Source: Rhizobium sp. RU36D (lineage in GTDB: Bacteria > Pseudomonadota > Alphaproteobacteria > Rhizobiales > Rhizobiaceae). From it: DNA of 64,000 nucleotides. The stretch covers positions 62,001-126,000 of the forward strand of contig NZ_FWXU01000013.1 of the NCBI RefSeq assembly GCF_900176345.1, written 5' to 3'. The position numbers and the translations under genes were made by a program. Below are positions 52,640 to 63,200 of the stretch, piece by piece; the first letter of the stretch is position 1; each line of letters begins with the position of its first letter. The notes beneath the pieces were generated by a model. That model was given only the letters and a program-made list of their open reading frames with translations. It was not told where the DNA came from and searched no databases.

Positions 52640-53323
52640 TCAAATCCCCAGATACCGATCCTTCACATCGGCATTAATCTGGTCGGGCCTGCCCTTCCAG
52701 ACAGAGCGCCCGTTTTCCAGGATGACGCAGCGGTCTGCGACCGGCAGGAGTTCTGACAGCGTCTTGTCGACCAGCAGGATCGACAGGCCATCGGCCTTCA
52801 GCTTGCGGATGGCGGCCCAGATGTCGTGGCGGATGACGGGGGCCAGGCCTTCGGTGGCTTCGTCGAGGATCAGCAGGCGCGGATTGGTCATCAGCGCCCG
52901 GCCAATGGCGAGCATCTGCTGTTCGCCGCCCGAAAGCGTGCGCGAGAGCTGGTCGCGGCGCTCGGCCAGACGGGGAAACAGCTCGTTGACCCGGGCAAGC
53001 GTCCAGGCTCCCGGCCGGGCGGCGGCGATCAGGTTTTCATGCACCGTCAGGTCGCGAAAGCAGCGGCGCCCCTCCGGCACCAGGCCGACGCCCATGCGAG
53101 CGACCTTATAGGCCGGCAGCCGCGCGGTCGAGCGGCCGGCAAACTGGATGGAGCCGCCGCGTGGCGGATTGAGATTGCAGATCGAGCGGATGGTGGTGGA
53201 CTTGCCCATGCCGTTGCGGCCCATCAGCGCCAGCACCTCGCCTTCGCCAAGGGAAAGCTCCACGCCGAACAGCGCCTGGCTTTGACCGTAGAAGGTGGTG
53301 ATGTCTTGCACGTCAAGCAGCAT
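52640..53323 (-). CDS. livF: branched-chain-type ABC transporter ATP-binding protein LivF
   Basis: A 227-residue ATPase with Walker A ALMGRNGMGKSTTIRSI, signature LSGGEQQMLAIGRAL and Walker B RLLILDEATEGLAP, the LivF type. It begins inside the livG stop (TGATG) and is the last gene of the transporter operon. It energises import with LivG. Confidence 0.93.
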   Translation of the reverse strand: MLLDVQDITTFYGQSQALFGVELSLGEGEVLALMGRNGMGKSTTIRSICNLNPPRGGSIQFAGRSTARLPAYKVARMGVGLVPEGRRCFRDLTVHENLIAAARPGAWTLARVNELFPRLAERRDQLSRTLSGGEQQMLAIGRALMTNPRLLILDEATEGLAPVIRHDIWAAIRKLKADGLSILLVDKTLSELLPVADRCVILENGRSVWKGRPDQINADVKDRYLGI

Positions 53324-54072
53324 CAGTGCTCCTCCCCCAGATAGGCCGAGCGGACGGTCGGATCGCGGCGGATTTCCTCCACCGTGCCCGAGGCTACGAT
53401 CTTGCCATAGACCAGCACCGAGATACGATCGGCCAGCGCGAAGACGGCATCCATGTCGTGCTCCACCAAGAGGATCGGCGCCTCGCGGCGCAGGCTGTCG
53501 AGGAAGGTGGTGAGCCGCTTGGATCCTTCAGGCCCCATGCCGGCCATCGGTTCGTCCAGCAGGAAGGCGCGTGAACCGAGCGCCAGCGCAATCGCGATTT
53601 CCAGTTGGCGACGCTCGCCATGGGAAAGCTCTGATGCCGGCAGCCGGGCGCGCTCGGCCAGCCCCACTCGCTCCAGCACGGCCATCGCCGGTTCGGTGAG
53701 GCTCCTGTCGCTCATCACAGGCTTGAAGAAGCGGAAGCTCGAGCCCTGGCGCGACTGCACCGCCAGCATGACATTGCGCAGCGCCGAAAATTCCGGTGCA
53801 ATCGAGGAGATCTGGAAGGTGCGGCCCAGACCGCGCCGCGCGCGCTCCGCCACCCCGAGCCCGCCGATATCCTGCCCCTCGAAATGGATGGAGCCGCTAT
53901 CGGGCTTCACCGTGCCGCAGATCTGGTGGATCAGCGTGGATTTGCCCGCGCCATTGGGTCCAATCAGCGCGTGGATTTCGCCGGGCTTCAGATCGATGCT
54001 GACATTGTCAGTGGCGCGCAAGGCGCCGAAATTCTTGACGAAATTGCGGATTGACAGCACCGGCTCAGCCAT
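53323..54072 (-). CDS. livG: branched-chain-type ABC transporter ATP-binding protein LivG
   Basis: A 249-residue ATPase with Walker A ALIGPNGAGKSTLIHQI, signature LSHGERRQLEIAIAL and Walker B AFLLDEPMAGMGPEG. The RTFQI and LLVEHDMDAVFALADR segments are typical of LivG. The ATG at 54072 overlaps livM by eight bases. Confidence 0.93.
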   Translation of the reverse strand: MAEPVLSIRNFVKNFGALRATDNVSIDLKPGEIHALIGPNGAGKSTLIHQICGTVKPDSGSIHFEGQDIGGLGVAERARRGLGRTFQISSIAPEFSALRNVMLAVQSRQGSSFRFFKPVMSDRSLTEPAMAVLERVGLAERARLPASELSHGERRQLEIAIALALGSRAFLLDEPMAGMGPEGSKRLTTFLDSLRREAPILLVEHDMDAVFALADRISVLVYGKIVASGTVEEIRRDPTVRSAYLGEEH

Positions 54073-55039
54073 GACGCGCCCTCCCGCCGAGAAGACCCAG
54101 CAAGCCGCCACGGGCAAAGAGCACCGTACCGAGGAGGATGAGGCCGAGGAAGAACTGCCAGCGCTCGGTGATCTCGCCGAGATAGTGTTCGATGAGGATG
54201 TAAAGCGCCGCGCCCGCCAGCGGCCCCATCAGCCGGCCGGTGCCGCCGAGAATGATCAGCACGATCAACTCGCCCGACATGTGCCACGACATCATCGACG
54301 GGCTGACGAAGCGATTGAGATCGGCAAACAGCGCGCCGGCGATGCCCGTGATCATGCCTGATAGCACGAAGGCCACGAGCTTGACCGGAAACGGCGAGAT
54401 GCCGACCGAGGCAGCGCGCGTCTCGTTCTGGCGGATCACCTCCAGCGCCGTGCCGAAGCGCGAGCGGCGCAGCGCGGAGAAGAAGACGATGCCGAGTAGA
54501 AGCAGGACGTAACAGACCAGGAAGAAGCTCAGCGGCTTCATGGTGTTCAAGCCCGGAAACTGGTTGCGCACCAGGATCGACAGTCCATCTTCCCCGCCAT
54601 AGGCTGGCCAGGACACCGCGAAATAATAGACCATCTGCGCGAAGGCGAGCGTGATCATGATGAAATAGACGCCTGAGGTCCGGAGGCTGATCGCGCCGAT
54701 GAGGACGGCCAGCAGGCCGGAGACGAGGGCCGCCACGATCCATATCACCGGCATCTGGTCCGTACCGCCGAGGCCGAACAGCAGCGGCTCGCCGGAAAAG
54801 ACATGGGCCGAGAGAATGCCGGCCGCATAGCCGCCGATGCCGAAATAGACCGCATGGCCGAAGGAGACGAGGCCGCCGAGCCCCAGCACCAGGTTCAGCC
54901 CCGTGGCTGCCAGCGCCAGGATGGCGATGCGGGTGGCAAGCGTGATGTAGAAGGTCTCGCCCAGCCAGTTGGCGATCAGGGCCGCGGCCAGCAGTGCGGC
55001 GACCAGCGCGAGATTGATTGTGTTTTCCCTTGAGATCAT
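54065..55039 (-). CDS. livM: branched-chain-type ABC transporter permease LivM
   Basis: A 324-residue permease with about nine helices. GLNLVLGLGGLVSFGHAVYF is the strongly conserved LivM segment, with a later GGTGRLMGPLAGAALYIL. The ATG at 55039 has GAGG upstream and starts 7 bases after the livH stop. It pairs with LivH. Confidence 0.93.
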   Translation of the reverse strand: MISRENTINLALVAALLAAALIANWLGETFYITLATRIAILALAATGLNLVLGLGGLVSFGHAVYFGIGGYAAGILSAHVFSGEPLLFGLGGTDQMPVIWIVAALVSGLLAVLIGAISLRTSGVYFIMITLAFAQMVYYFAVSWPAYGGEDGLSILVRNQFPGLNTMKPLSFFLVCYVLLLLGIVFFSALRRSRFGTALEVIRQNETRAASVGISPFPVKLVAFVLSGMITGIAGALFADLNRFVSPSMMSWHMSGELIVLIILGGTGRLMGPLAGAALYILIEHYLGEITERWQFFLGLILLGTVLFARGGLLGLLGGRARHG

Positions 55040-55046
55040 GGCCGCC

Positions 55047-55967
55047 TCACCCCTGCGCCGCAAACAGGCCGCGCGGCCTGAACGCCAGGATCAGCGCCAT
55101 CATGATATAGATCAGCATCGAGGCGATCGAGCCGCCGACGGCTGCCGAGGCTGATGGCGAGAGCATGACGGCCAGGATCTGCGGCAGCAGGAAACGCCCC
55201 ATGGTATCGACCACGCCGACCAGCAGCGCGCCGGCCATGGCGCCCTTGATCGAGCCGATGCCGCCGATGACGATAACGACGAAGGCGAGGATCAGCACCG
55301 GCTCTCCCATGCCGACCTGCACCGACTGGATGGCGCCCACCAGCGCCCCGGCAAAACCGGCCAAGGCCGCGCCCAGCGCAAACACCAGCGTATAGAGCAG
55401 GCGGATATCGATTCCGAGCGCGCCGATCATCTCCCGGTCGTTTTCGCCCGCGCGGATCTGGATGCCGATGCGCGTGCGGTTGATCAGCAGCGTCAGGCCG
55501 GCCGCGACAACAGCTCCGGCGACGATGATCGCCAGCCGATAGGCGGGATATTGCCCGCCGCCCGGCAGCGGCACGGCGCCCGAGAGCGCGGCGGGAATAT
55601 TGAGATAGAGCGGGAAGGAGCCGAACAGCCAGCGCGTGCCTTCCGAAAAGATCAGGATCAGCGCGAAGGTGGCCAGCACCTGGTCGAGATGGTCGCGATC
55701 ATAAAGCCGCCGGATGACGAGCACCTCGACGATCGCGCCGGCAGCCGCCGCCGCGATCAGGCTGGCGACAAGCCCCAGCCAGAAGGAACCGGTCCAGGTC
55801 GCGACCGCAGCGCAGGCAAAGGCGCCGACCATGTAGAGGGAGCCATGGGCCAGGTTGATGAGGCCCATGACGCCGAAGATCAGCGTCAGCCCGGCGGCCA
55901 TCAGGAACAGCATGACGCCGAGCTGAAGGCCGTTGAGCAACTGCTCAAGCGCGAGTACTGCGGTCAC
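55047..55967 (-). CDS. livH: branched-chain-type ABC transporter permease LivH
   Basis: A 306-residue permease with GTG start and an AGGAC site. It has the LivH segments LLNGLQLGVMLFLMAAGLTL, FGVMGLINLAHGSLYMVGAF, IAENDREMIGALGIDI-like RAGENDREMIGALGID and GGIGSIKGAMAGALLVGVVD. It lies 15 bases after the binding protein. Confidence 0.93.
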   Translation of the reverse strand: MTAVLALEQLLNGLQLGVMLFLMAAGLTLIFGVMGLINLAHGSLYMVGAFACAAVATWTGSFWLGLVASLIAAAAAGAIVEVLVIRRLYDRDHLDQVLATFALILIFSEGTRWLFGSFPLYLNIPAALSGAVPLPGGGQYPAYRLAIIVAGAVVAAGLTLLINRTRIGIQIRAGENDREMIGALGIDIRLLYTLVFALGAALAGFAGALVGAIQSVQVGMGEPVLILAFVVIVIGGIGSIKGAMAGALLVGVVDTMGRFLLPQILAVMLSPSASAAVGGSIASMLIYIMMALILAFRPRGLFAAQG

Positions 55968-55982
55968 TACTCAGTCCTGCCC

Positions 55983-57119
55983 TTAGAGCGCGCAGTCTTT
56001 GGCGTAGGCATCGCCGTGGTCGGTGAAGATCTTCTCGACCGTCTTGTTCGTCAGAACATCGCCTTCCTTCACCACTTCAGTGACATAGATGTCCTGGATC
56101 GGGTGCTGGTTGGTGTTGAACTTGAACTTGCCACGCGGCGACTGGATGTCGGCCTTCTTCAGCTCGGCGGCAAAGGCTTCCGTGTTCTTCACGTCGGCCT
56201 TGGCGGCTGCGGAGAGGATCAACTGTGCGGCGTCATAGGCCTGGACGGCATAGAGCGACGGCAGGCGCTTATATTCGGCCTGGAAGGCTTCGACGAACTT
56301 CTTGTTGGCCTCGTTGTCGAGGTCCTTGACCCACTGGCCCGATGCCTTGGCGCCGATGGCGGCATCGCCGATGGCCGGCAGCACGTCCTGGCTGAAGGAG
56401 AAGCCCGGGCCCATGACCGGGACGTTCACGCCCGACTGGGCATATTGCTTCATGAAGGCGATGCCCATGCCGCCGGGCAGGAAGGAGAAGACGCCGTCGG
56501 CGCCCGAGGCGCGGATCTGGGCGATTTCGGCGGCATAATCGGTCTGGCCGACCTGGGTATAGACTTCGGATGCCACTTCGCCCTTGTAGTAGCGCTTGAA
56601 GCCGGTCAGCGAATCCTTACCAGCCGGATAGTTCGGCGCCATGATGAACATCTTCTTGTAGCCCTTGTTGGCATATTCGCCCATGGCTTCATGAAGGTTG
56701 TCGTTCTGGTAGGCAGCGTTGAAATAGAGCGCGTTGCAGCCCTTGCCGGCCAGAGCGGCGGGCGCTGCATTGGTGGAGATGTAGAACTTGCCCTGGGCGA
56801 CGACCGCGGGCTGCACCGCCATCAAGAGGTTCGACCAGACGATGCCGGTGAGGATATCGACCTTTTCCTGCTGGATCATCTTGTCGGCGATCTGCACGGC
56901 TAGCTCCGGCTTCTGGCCGTCGTCCTCGGTGATCACCTCGATGTCCTTGTTGCCGGCCTGCTTGATCGCGAGCATGAAGCCGTCACGGGTGTCGACACCG
57001 AGACCTGCACCGCCGCCCGAAAGCGTGGTGATGAGGCCGATCTTGACCGGCTCAGCCATGGCAGTGCCAGCCATGGCGATACCGAGCGCCAGCGCGGTCG
57101 TGGAAAGGAAATTCTTCAT
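55983..57119 (-). CDS. branched-chain-type ABC transporter substrate-binding protein
   Basis: A 378-residue periplasmic protein with signal MKNFLSTTALALGIAMAGTA and cleavage near AMA. It belongs to peripla_BP_6 proteins: IGLITTLSGGGAGLGVDTRD, GFMLAIKQAGNK, MIQQEKVDILTGIVWSNLLM and KMFIMAPNYPAGKDSLTGFK. These bind amino acids, amides or aromatic acids. Being followed in the locus by an aminobenzoate-type CoA ligase, an aromatic ligand is plausible; it heads the five-gene liv operon. Confidence 0.92.
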   Translation of the reverse strand: MKNFLSTTALALGIAMAGTAMAEPVKIGLITTLSGGGAGLGVDTRDGFMLAIKQAGNKDIEVITEDDGQKPELAVQIADKMIQQEKVDILTGIVWSNLLMAVQPAVVAQGKFYISTNAAPAALAGKGCNALYFNAAYQNDNLHEAMGEYANKGYKKMFIMAPNYPAGKDSLTGFKRYYKGEVASEVYTQVGQTDYAAEIAQIRASGADGVFSFLPGGMGIAFMKQYAQSGVNVPVMGPGFSFSQDVLPAIGDAAIGAKASGQWVKDLDNEANKKFVEAFQAEYKRLPSLYAVQAYDAAQLILSAAAKADVKNTEAFAAELKKADIQSPRGKFKFNTNQHPIQDIYVTEVVKEGDVLTNKTVEKIFTDHGDAYAKDCAL

Positions 57120-57254
57120 GTTACCCTCTCTTTTTGGTTCTTGGTCGTTACATGCCTGTCGGCAGAAGGCGGTGCCTGTTGCGGCCGCCTGCTTCCCTGG
57201 TGACCTTTGTCGGATGCCTTGACGACATCCGTCAAGCCGAAAGCGCCGCCGACG

Positions 57255-58889
57255 TTAATGTGAAGTCGGCTGCTGTTCCTGCTTCAGCCGGAAACGCTGG
57301 ATCTTGCCGGATTCGGTCTTCGGCAGGGCCTTGGTGAAAACCACCGAGCGCGGATACTTGTAGGGCGCGATCACGGATTTCACGTGGTCCTGCAACAGCT
57401 TGACCAGTTCGGCGCTCGGCACCTCATGGGCTTCCAGCACTACATGGGCCTCGACGATATGGCCGCGATCACCATCGGCCACGCCGATCACGGCGCATTC
57501 GCGCACCGAGGCGTGGGAGAGCAGCGCCGCCTCGACCTCGGGTCCGGCAATGTTGTAGCCGGCTGACACAATCATATCGTCGGAGCGGGCGGCGAAGTGG
57601 AAATAGCCATCCTCGTCCTCCACAAAACTGTCGCCGGTCAGGTTCCAGCCGTCGCGCACATAGTCCTTCTGCCTGTCGTCGGCGAGATAGCGGCAGCCGA
57701 TCGGCCCGCGCACCGCAAGCCGCCCCACCGTGCCGCGCGGCACTTCCTTCATGTCGTCATCCACCACAACAGCCTGATAGCCCGTGAGGGGCTTGCCGGT
57801 GCAGGCCGGCTTGGTGTCGTCGAGGCGATTGGAAATGAAGATATGCAGCATTTCGGTGGCGCCGATGCCATCGAGGATCGGCCGGCCCGTCTTGTTGACC
57901 CACTGGTCGAAGACCGGCGCCGGCAGGGTTTCGCCGGCCGAGACGGCGACGCGCAGCGAGGAGAGATCGGCACCCGCATCCATCGCCGCCAGCATCACCC
58001 GGTAGGCGGTCGGCGCGGTGAAGCAGATGGTGGCGCGGTATTTCTGGATGATCTCGATGAGGTTCGGCGGCGAGGCGTTTTCCAAGAGCGCGGCACTGGC
58101 GCCAAAGCGCAGCGGAAAGACCGCAAGCCCGCCGAGGCCGAAGGTGAAAGCAAGCGGCGGCGAACCGACGAACACGTCGTCCGAGGTGACGCCGAGCACC
58201 TCTTTCGCATAGGCGTCGGCGATGATGAGAAGGTCGCGGTGGAAATGCATGGTCGCCTTGGGCACCCCTGTCGAGCCCGAGGTGAAGCCGAGCAACGCCA
58301 CGTCGTCGCGGCCGGTCTTGACGGCCTCGAACTTCACCGGCTTGTCGAGCGCCGCACGGTCCAGTTCGGCATCGTGATTGGCGGTGCCGTCGAAGCCGAT
58401 CACCTGCTTCAGCCAGGCGCTATCCTTGGCGCAGGCCACCATATCGTCCATCAGCCGGGTATCGCACAGCGCGAGCGTGATCTCGGCCTTGTCGACGATC
58501 TTGGCAAGCTCGCCGGCACGCAGCATCGGCATGGTGTTGACCACGACGGCGCCGGCCTTTGTGGCGGCCAGCCAGCAGGCGACCATGGCCGGATTGTTGG
58601 CCGAGCGGATCAGGATCCGGTTGCCCGGCTTGACGCCGAAATCCGAAACCAGCGCATTGGCGAGCCGGTTGGTCCAGTCGGACAGTTCCTTGTAGGTGCG
58701 CCGCCGGCCGTTGCCGATCAGCGCGGTATGGTCGCCAAAGCCGCGCTCCACCATGCGGTCGGTCAGCTCGACGCCGGCATTCATATATTCGGGATAGTCG
58801 AAGCCGGTCAGATCGATCTCCGGCCACTGGTCAAACGGTGGAAGATTGTCGCGCGTGAACGTGTCCACGTGCCCGGTCGGTCCCAGCAT
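57255..58889 (-). CDS. 2-aminobenzoate-type/benzoate CoA ligase (AMP-binding)
   Basis: A 544-residue acyl-activating enzyme. The AMP-binding motif is LLGFTSGSTGVPKATMHF, followed by SPPLAFTFGLGGLAVFPL, DGIGATEMLHIFISN, GWNLTGDSFVEDEDGYFHF and the C-terminal PRSVVFTKALPKTESGKIQR with the catalytic lysine. The overall arrangement (LPPFDQWPEIDLTGF at the start, MLHIFISN motif) is that of benzoate and 2-aminobenzoate CoA ligases. It activates an aryl carboxylate for CoA-dependent ring degradation. It lies upstream of the liv operon on the same strand and divergent from an arylformamidase-like gene. Confidence 0.9.
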   Translation of the reverse strand: MLGPTGHVDTFTRDNLPPFDQWPEIDLTGFDYPEYMNAGVELTDRMVERGFGDHTALIGNGRRRTYKELSDWTNRLANALVSDFGVKPGNRILIRSANNPAMVACWLAATKAGAVVVNTMPMLRAGELAKIVDKAEITLALCDTRLMDDMVACAKDSAWLKQVIGFDGTANHDAELDRAALDKPVKFEAVKTGRDDVALLGFTSGSTGVPKATMHFHRDLLIIADAYAKEVLGVTSDDVFVGSPPLAFTFGLGGLAVFPLRFGASAALLENASPPNLIEIIQKYRATICFTAPTAYRVMLAAMDAGADLSSLRVAVSAGETLPAPVFDQWVNKTGRPILDGIGATEMLHIFISNRLDDTKPACTGKPLTGYQAVVVDDDMKEVPRGTVGRLAVRGPIGCRYLADDRQKDYVRDGWNLTGDSFVEDEDGYFHFAARSDDMIVSAGYNIAGPEVEAALLSHASVRECAVIGVADGDRGHIVEAHVVLEAHEVPSAELVKLLQDHVKSVIAPYKYPRSVVFTKALPKTESGKIQRFRLKQEQQPTSH

Positions 58890-59143
58890 GATCTTGTTCC
58901 CAGTTCATTTTTGTTTTCGTAACCGGTCGCGCGAAACGTGTGCCCGTTCCTTCGCGGCGGTGGCGGCGGCTCTTTTCAGCAGCCTTCCGTCATCACCAGA
59001 ATTGCACTTGCGCAAAAATTGTTCAAGAGGAGGAATTTTAAGTTTATAATAATTTTGGGCGAGAAAGCTTGCGCGTTGACATGCCCGCCTCCGCCGGTCA
59101 CTCTCCCGACCCGAATTGGCTGCAAAATGCGGGGGAAATCAAC

Positions 59144-59968
59144 ATGCTGCATCAGATCACCGACTGGAGCGACGCCTATGCGAACGGGGCAAACATTCCC
59201 GGCGGCGACCGCTGGCCGGATCTGTGGGTGGAGCCGGCACGGGCCTATCGCGAGGCCCTGACGGCTGCAGGCCGGGCGCAGCTCGGCCTTTCCTACGGTT
59301 CCGGAGAGCGCAACAAGCTCGATCTTTTCCTGCCTGAAGGCACGCCCAAGGGGCTTGTCGTCTTCGTCCATGGCGGCTTCTGGGTGCGGCTCGACAACAG
59401 CTACTGGTCGCATCTGGCGGCCGGGCCGGTGGCTCACGGCTATGCTGTTGCCATGCCCTCCTACACGCTCTGCCCGCAAAACCGTGTTGCCGGCATCACG
59501 CGTGAAATCGGCCAGGCCATCACCTTCGCCGCCGGCCTTGTCTCCGGTCCGATCCGGCTGACGGGTCATTCCGCTGGCGGTCATCTGGTCACGCGGATGA
59601 TTTCGGCCACCACGCCGCTTTCGCCCGAAATCGCCGGGCGCATCGTCAAGACGGTGTCGATCGCCGGCCTTCATGATCTGAGGCCGCTGATCAAGACCGG
59701 CATGAATGCCGATATCGGCCTGACGCCGGAAGAGGCTGTGGCGGAGAGCGCGGCCCTGCTGGAGCCGCTGGCGAATACCAGGCTGACATGCTGGGTCGGC
59801 GCCGGCGAACGATCGGAATTCATCCGCCAGAACGCGCTCCTCGCCAATATCTGGAAAGGGCTAGGTGCTGCCACCGACTGCGTGGAAGAGCCGGACCGCC
59901 ACCATTTCACCGTGATCGACGGGCTGGCCGATGCCAATCATCCGCTGACGCTGGCGCTGATGGCATAG
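59144..59968 (+). CDS. alpha/beta hydrolase, arylformamidase-like
   Basis: A 274-residue hydrolase. The oxyanion motif is VVFVHGGFWVRLD, the nucleophile motif GHSAGGHL, and the acid/histidine regions are TCWVGAGERSEF and DRHHFTVIDGL. The HGGFW arrangement matches kynurenine formamidases and related amidases. The start at 59144 follows GGGGGAAA. It is divergent from the 2-aminobenzoate-type ligase, so an N-formyl-kynurenine or formylanthranilate-like substrate is attractive, but other esters or amides are possible. Confidence 0.83.
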   Translation: MLHQITDWSDAYANGANIPGGDRWPDLWVEPARAYREALTAAGRAQLGLSYGSGERNKLDLFLPEGTPKGLVVFVHGGFWVRLDNSYWSHLAAGPVAHGYAVAMPSYTLCPQNRVAGITREIGQAITFAAGLVSGPIRLTGHSAGGHLVTRMISATTPLSPEIAGRIVKTVSIAGLHDLRPLIKTGMNADIGLTPEEAVAESAALLEPLANTRLTCWVGAGERSEFIRQNALLANIWKGLGAATDCVEEPDRHHFTVIDGLADANHPLTLALMA

Positions 59969-60078
59969 GCAGAGGCGGGGCGTTTGCGGGCGCCGGCATC
60001 TTCGCGGATGTCAGGCTTCAGCGTCCTGATAAACCAGCGGTTCAGCAAGATATACGTTACCCGTGGCCTGCAAACTTA

Positions 60079-60194
60079 TCCGTCATGCAGGCCGCCGAGC
60101 CGGCATCCAGCGCAATCAAATCTTTGATTGCGAGAGACTCTTTCACGGCGCAGACGCGCCGTGGCTGGATTCCGGCCTTCGCCGGAATGACGGA
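60079..60194. repeat. palindromic intergenic element, second family
   Basis: Left part TCCGTCATGCAGGCCGCCGA and right part ending CGCCGGAATGACGGA are partial reverse complements, and enclose a perfect 10-base-arm hairpin CGCAATCAAA-TC-TTTGATTGCG at 60111-60132. Such sequences occur widely in alpha- and beta-proteobacterial gaps. It occupies most of the 328-base gap after the hydrolase gene. Confidence 0.7.
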
Positions 60195-60235
60195 TGAATA
60201 GGGTGTAGAGGAAAAGCATCTTTGTCATCAACGGC

Positions 60236-60267
60236 AAAGCCCGGCATCTTTGCGAATGCCGGGCTTT
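60236..60267. terminator. bidirectional intrinsic terminator
   Basis: Twelve-base arms AAAGCCCGGCAT (60236-60247) and ATGCCGGGCTTT (60256-60267) around an 8-base loop, followed by GTTGTTT on the plus strand. It separates the convergent hydrolase and autotransporter genes and can serve both. Confidence 0.85.
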
Positions 60268-60296
60268 GTTGTTTCAGCTGTCTCGTGCCTCGTCGG

Positions 60297-63200
60297 TTAC
60301 CAACGGACGTTGAGCGAGCCGGTGACGCGGTGCTGGTTCACGCCCTTGCGCAGTTCCACATCGTAGCCGGCGGCGAAGGTGACGCGGTCGCCCTTGCCGG
60401 CCTGCAGCTTGATCCCGCCGACGAAGGCGTCGCGACCGACTTCCTGGCCTGAGGTGGTGAAGTTGGTGCCCAGCACGCGCGCATTGGCGGTGTTGGAGAT
60501 CCCAAGGAGGTCGCGGCGATAGCCGACCGTCGCCATCGGCGTCAGGTGGAACTCGTTGGCCAGGTCGAAGCGGTGCGAGACCGTCAGCGCCGCTGTGATA
60601 TGGCCTTCCTCGAAGGTCTTGCTCGGCGTGGTCAGCGGCAGATAGGCGCCGGCTTCCGTGGTGCCGTCGAAGCCGAAGGCGCGGTAGCCGAAGGTCAGCG
60701 ACGGGATGGCCTTGGTCTCGCCGAAGGCCAGCGTCTTCTGCACGGTGGCTTCTGCAAAGCCGCCCATGCCCTTGTCACCGCTCGTCAGCAGCGAAGCCGT
60801 GCCGACGCCGAAGCTGACGCGGCGGGAAACATCCAGCTCGCCATAGGTCAGGCCCGCACGACCCGACACTTCCAGCATGGCCACCTCGGCCTGGCCATAA
60901 AGCGAGGCGTGATAGGTGTCGAGATCGGCATTCCCATGGGTGCCGGCGGCGATATCGGTGCTTTCATAGCGGAAGGCGCCGCCGACCCAGCCGGTGTCGA
61001 GCGGAATATCCACGCCGAAGGTCGCGCCGGCGCTGTCGGCCTCGAAGCCGTCATGATCGCCATACCAGCGGCCGCCCTGCGTCCAGAAGCGGGCGCGGTC
61101 GCCCTCGGGAGCGCCTTGCAACGACAATTCCGTCTGGTGCTGCCAGATGCCATCGGCAAAGCGGCCGACGGAGAGCACCGCGGACTGGCCGGCATCGACA
61201 TAGATCTGGCCGGTTGCCTGTTCGAGACCGGATGCAAGCCCGGTGGCATCGCTCAGATAGAGGTTGGAGAACAGCGCCTGGAGCGCGTCGCTCGGACGCA
61301 CGCCGGCGGCAGGACGGGCCGCATCGATGGCACCGCCGACACCGCGCGCCGCAGCGCTCTGCGTCACGCCGAAGGAGCGCAGATTGGCATAGGACACCGG
61401 CGTCGTGGCGAGCGTCAGGTTACTTGCGCCATAGACCACGTCAAAGCGGGTATTGGCGGCGAGACCCGAGGTCGGCTGCAGCAGGCTGGCGAAGCTGCCC
61501 ACGACCTGGCCATTGGCAACCTCGAGGAACTTGAAGCTATGGCCAAGCGAAGGCGTGAAGTTGTTGTTGGCCGAACCCGAGATGCCGCGCAGAAGTGGGG
61601 CGAGCACACCGGCCACCGTCGCGGTGCGGTTGCTGCCCGTCACGGCGATGCGGTCGAAACCGCCGGCGCCGACCTGGGCCGCAAGCCCATCCACTTCGAT
61701 ATTGGTCTGGGCCTGGTTGCCGAGCGTCAGGTTGCCGTTGACGGTCAGCAGACCGGGGGACTGACCGGGCGACAGGTTGCCGTTCGAGGTGAGGTTGGCA
61801 TTGATGGTGCCATTGCCCGAGAGCGTGCCGCCATTGGCGACCGTCACACCGCCGCCGCCCAGCGTGCCATCGACGCGCAGCTCACCGGATTGAACATTGA
61901 CACCCTTGGCGAAGCTTGCATTGCCCGCCACCACAACCATGCCTTGGCCCTGCTTGGAGAAGGAGCCGGCGCTGTTGATCGGCGTGGTCCAGACGATTTT
62001 GTCGCCCTTCTTGTCGTCCTCGCCGGCAACATATTCGCCCGTCGAATTCTGGTTGAGCCCCGCAGCGCCGGAATTCAAGGCTCGATCAAGCCGCAGGAAG
62101 CCGCGGCCATAGATGCGGTCGGTCCCGGCCTCGCCCAGGTCTTCTGCCGTTTCGAACAGGATGTTGGTGATCTGGGCTGGCGTATAGTTGGGGAAGGCCT
62201 CGATCAGCACGGCCACGGCGCCGGCGACATGGGGTGCCGCCATCGACGTGCCCTGCAGCGCCTTGTAGCTGCCGACAGGGTAAGCGGAATAGATAGGACG
62301 TTCGATGTTATCGTCGTCAATGCCGCCAGGTGCGGCAATGCACCAATCCGCCGCCACACCGCAATAGTTGGAGTAGGCGGCAATGACCTTCTGCGAATCC
62401 GTCGCGACGACAACGATGATACGACCGCGCTGCACGCCATCAGCGGCCTCGGCGGCGGTCAGCGCCGCATCGGTCATGTCGCTGAAGTCGGCATTGTCAG
62501 AACCGGTATAGATCCGTTGGCCGGCGGAATTCACGGCATAGGCATTGCCAGGCCGGATGAACGGAAACAGACCAAGTCCCGACGGGTTTTCGCCATAGAC
62601 CGGCGCATAGCCGCGCTCGTTGCCGGCGGCCATGGTGATGATCTGGCCGGCCCGCAGCGAGGCGCGCACCGCGGTTGCCTCGTCGGTCAGGTCGCCAGTG
62701 TTCCACGTCGTGGCACCAACACCTGCATTCGGTCCGAAGGAGCCGTTGATGACACGCACATCACTCTGGGTCGCGAGATAGGCGATGGCTGCATCCGTGC
62801 CGATGCCGAGGTTGCTGGCCTGGTTGCACTGGTCTGCGTTGGTCAGGTAAATGTCGCTGCCGCAGGCTGCGAGAGTGCCGGCGTTGTAAGTGACTCCATT
62901 GATGACGAAATTGCCGTCATTATCGACATCTTCGGACTTTTGAAATGAGGCCAGACCCTGAATGGACAGGATCGTGGCGCCGGGAGCGACACCTTGCATG
63001 CCCTGGCCATTCTGAGCCGCCGCGATGATGCCGGCGACGTGGGTGCCGTGGCCATTGCCATCCTCGGTGCCGTTTGCGGGACGGACGAAACCGTCGTTCA
63101 CATTGCCAGAGGCAATAGCCAAGTTCGGATCATACCAGTGGTAGAGCGCGGTGGAGCGCTCATCGAGACGACCTTCGAATTCGGGATGTGTCGTGCCCGC

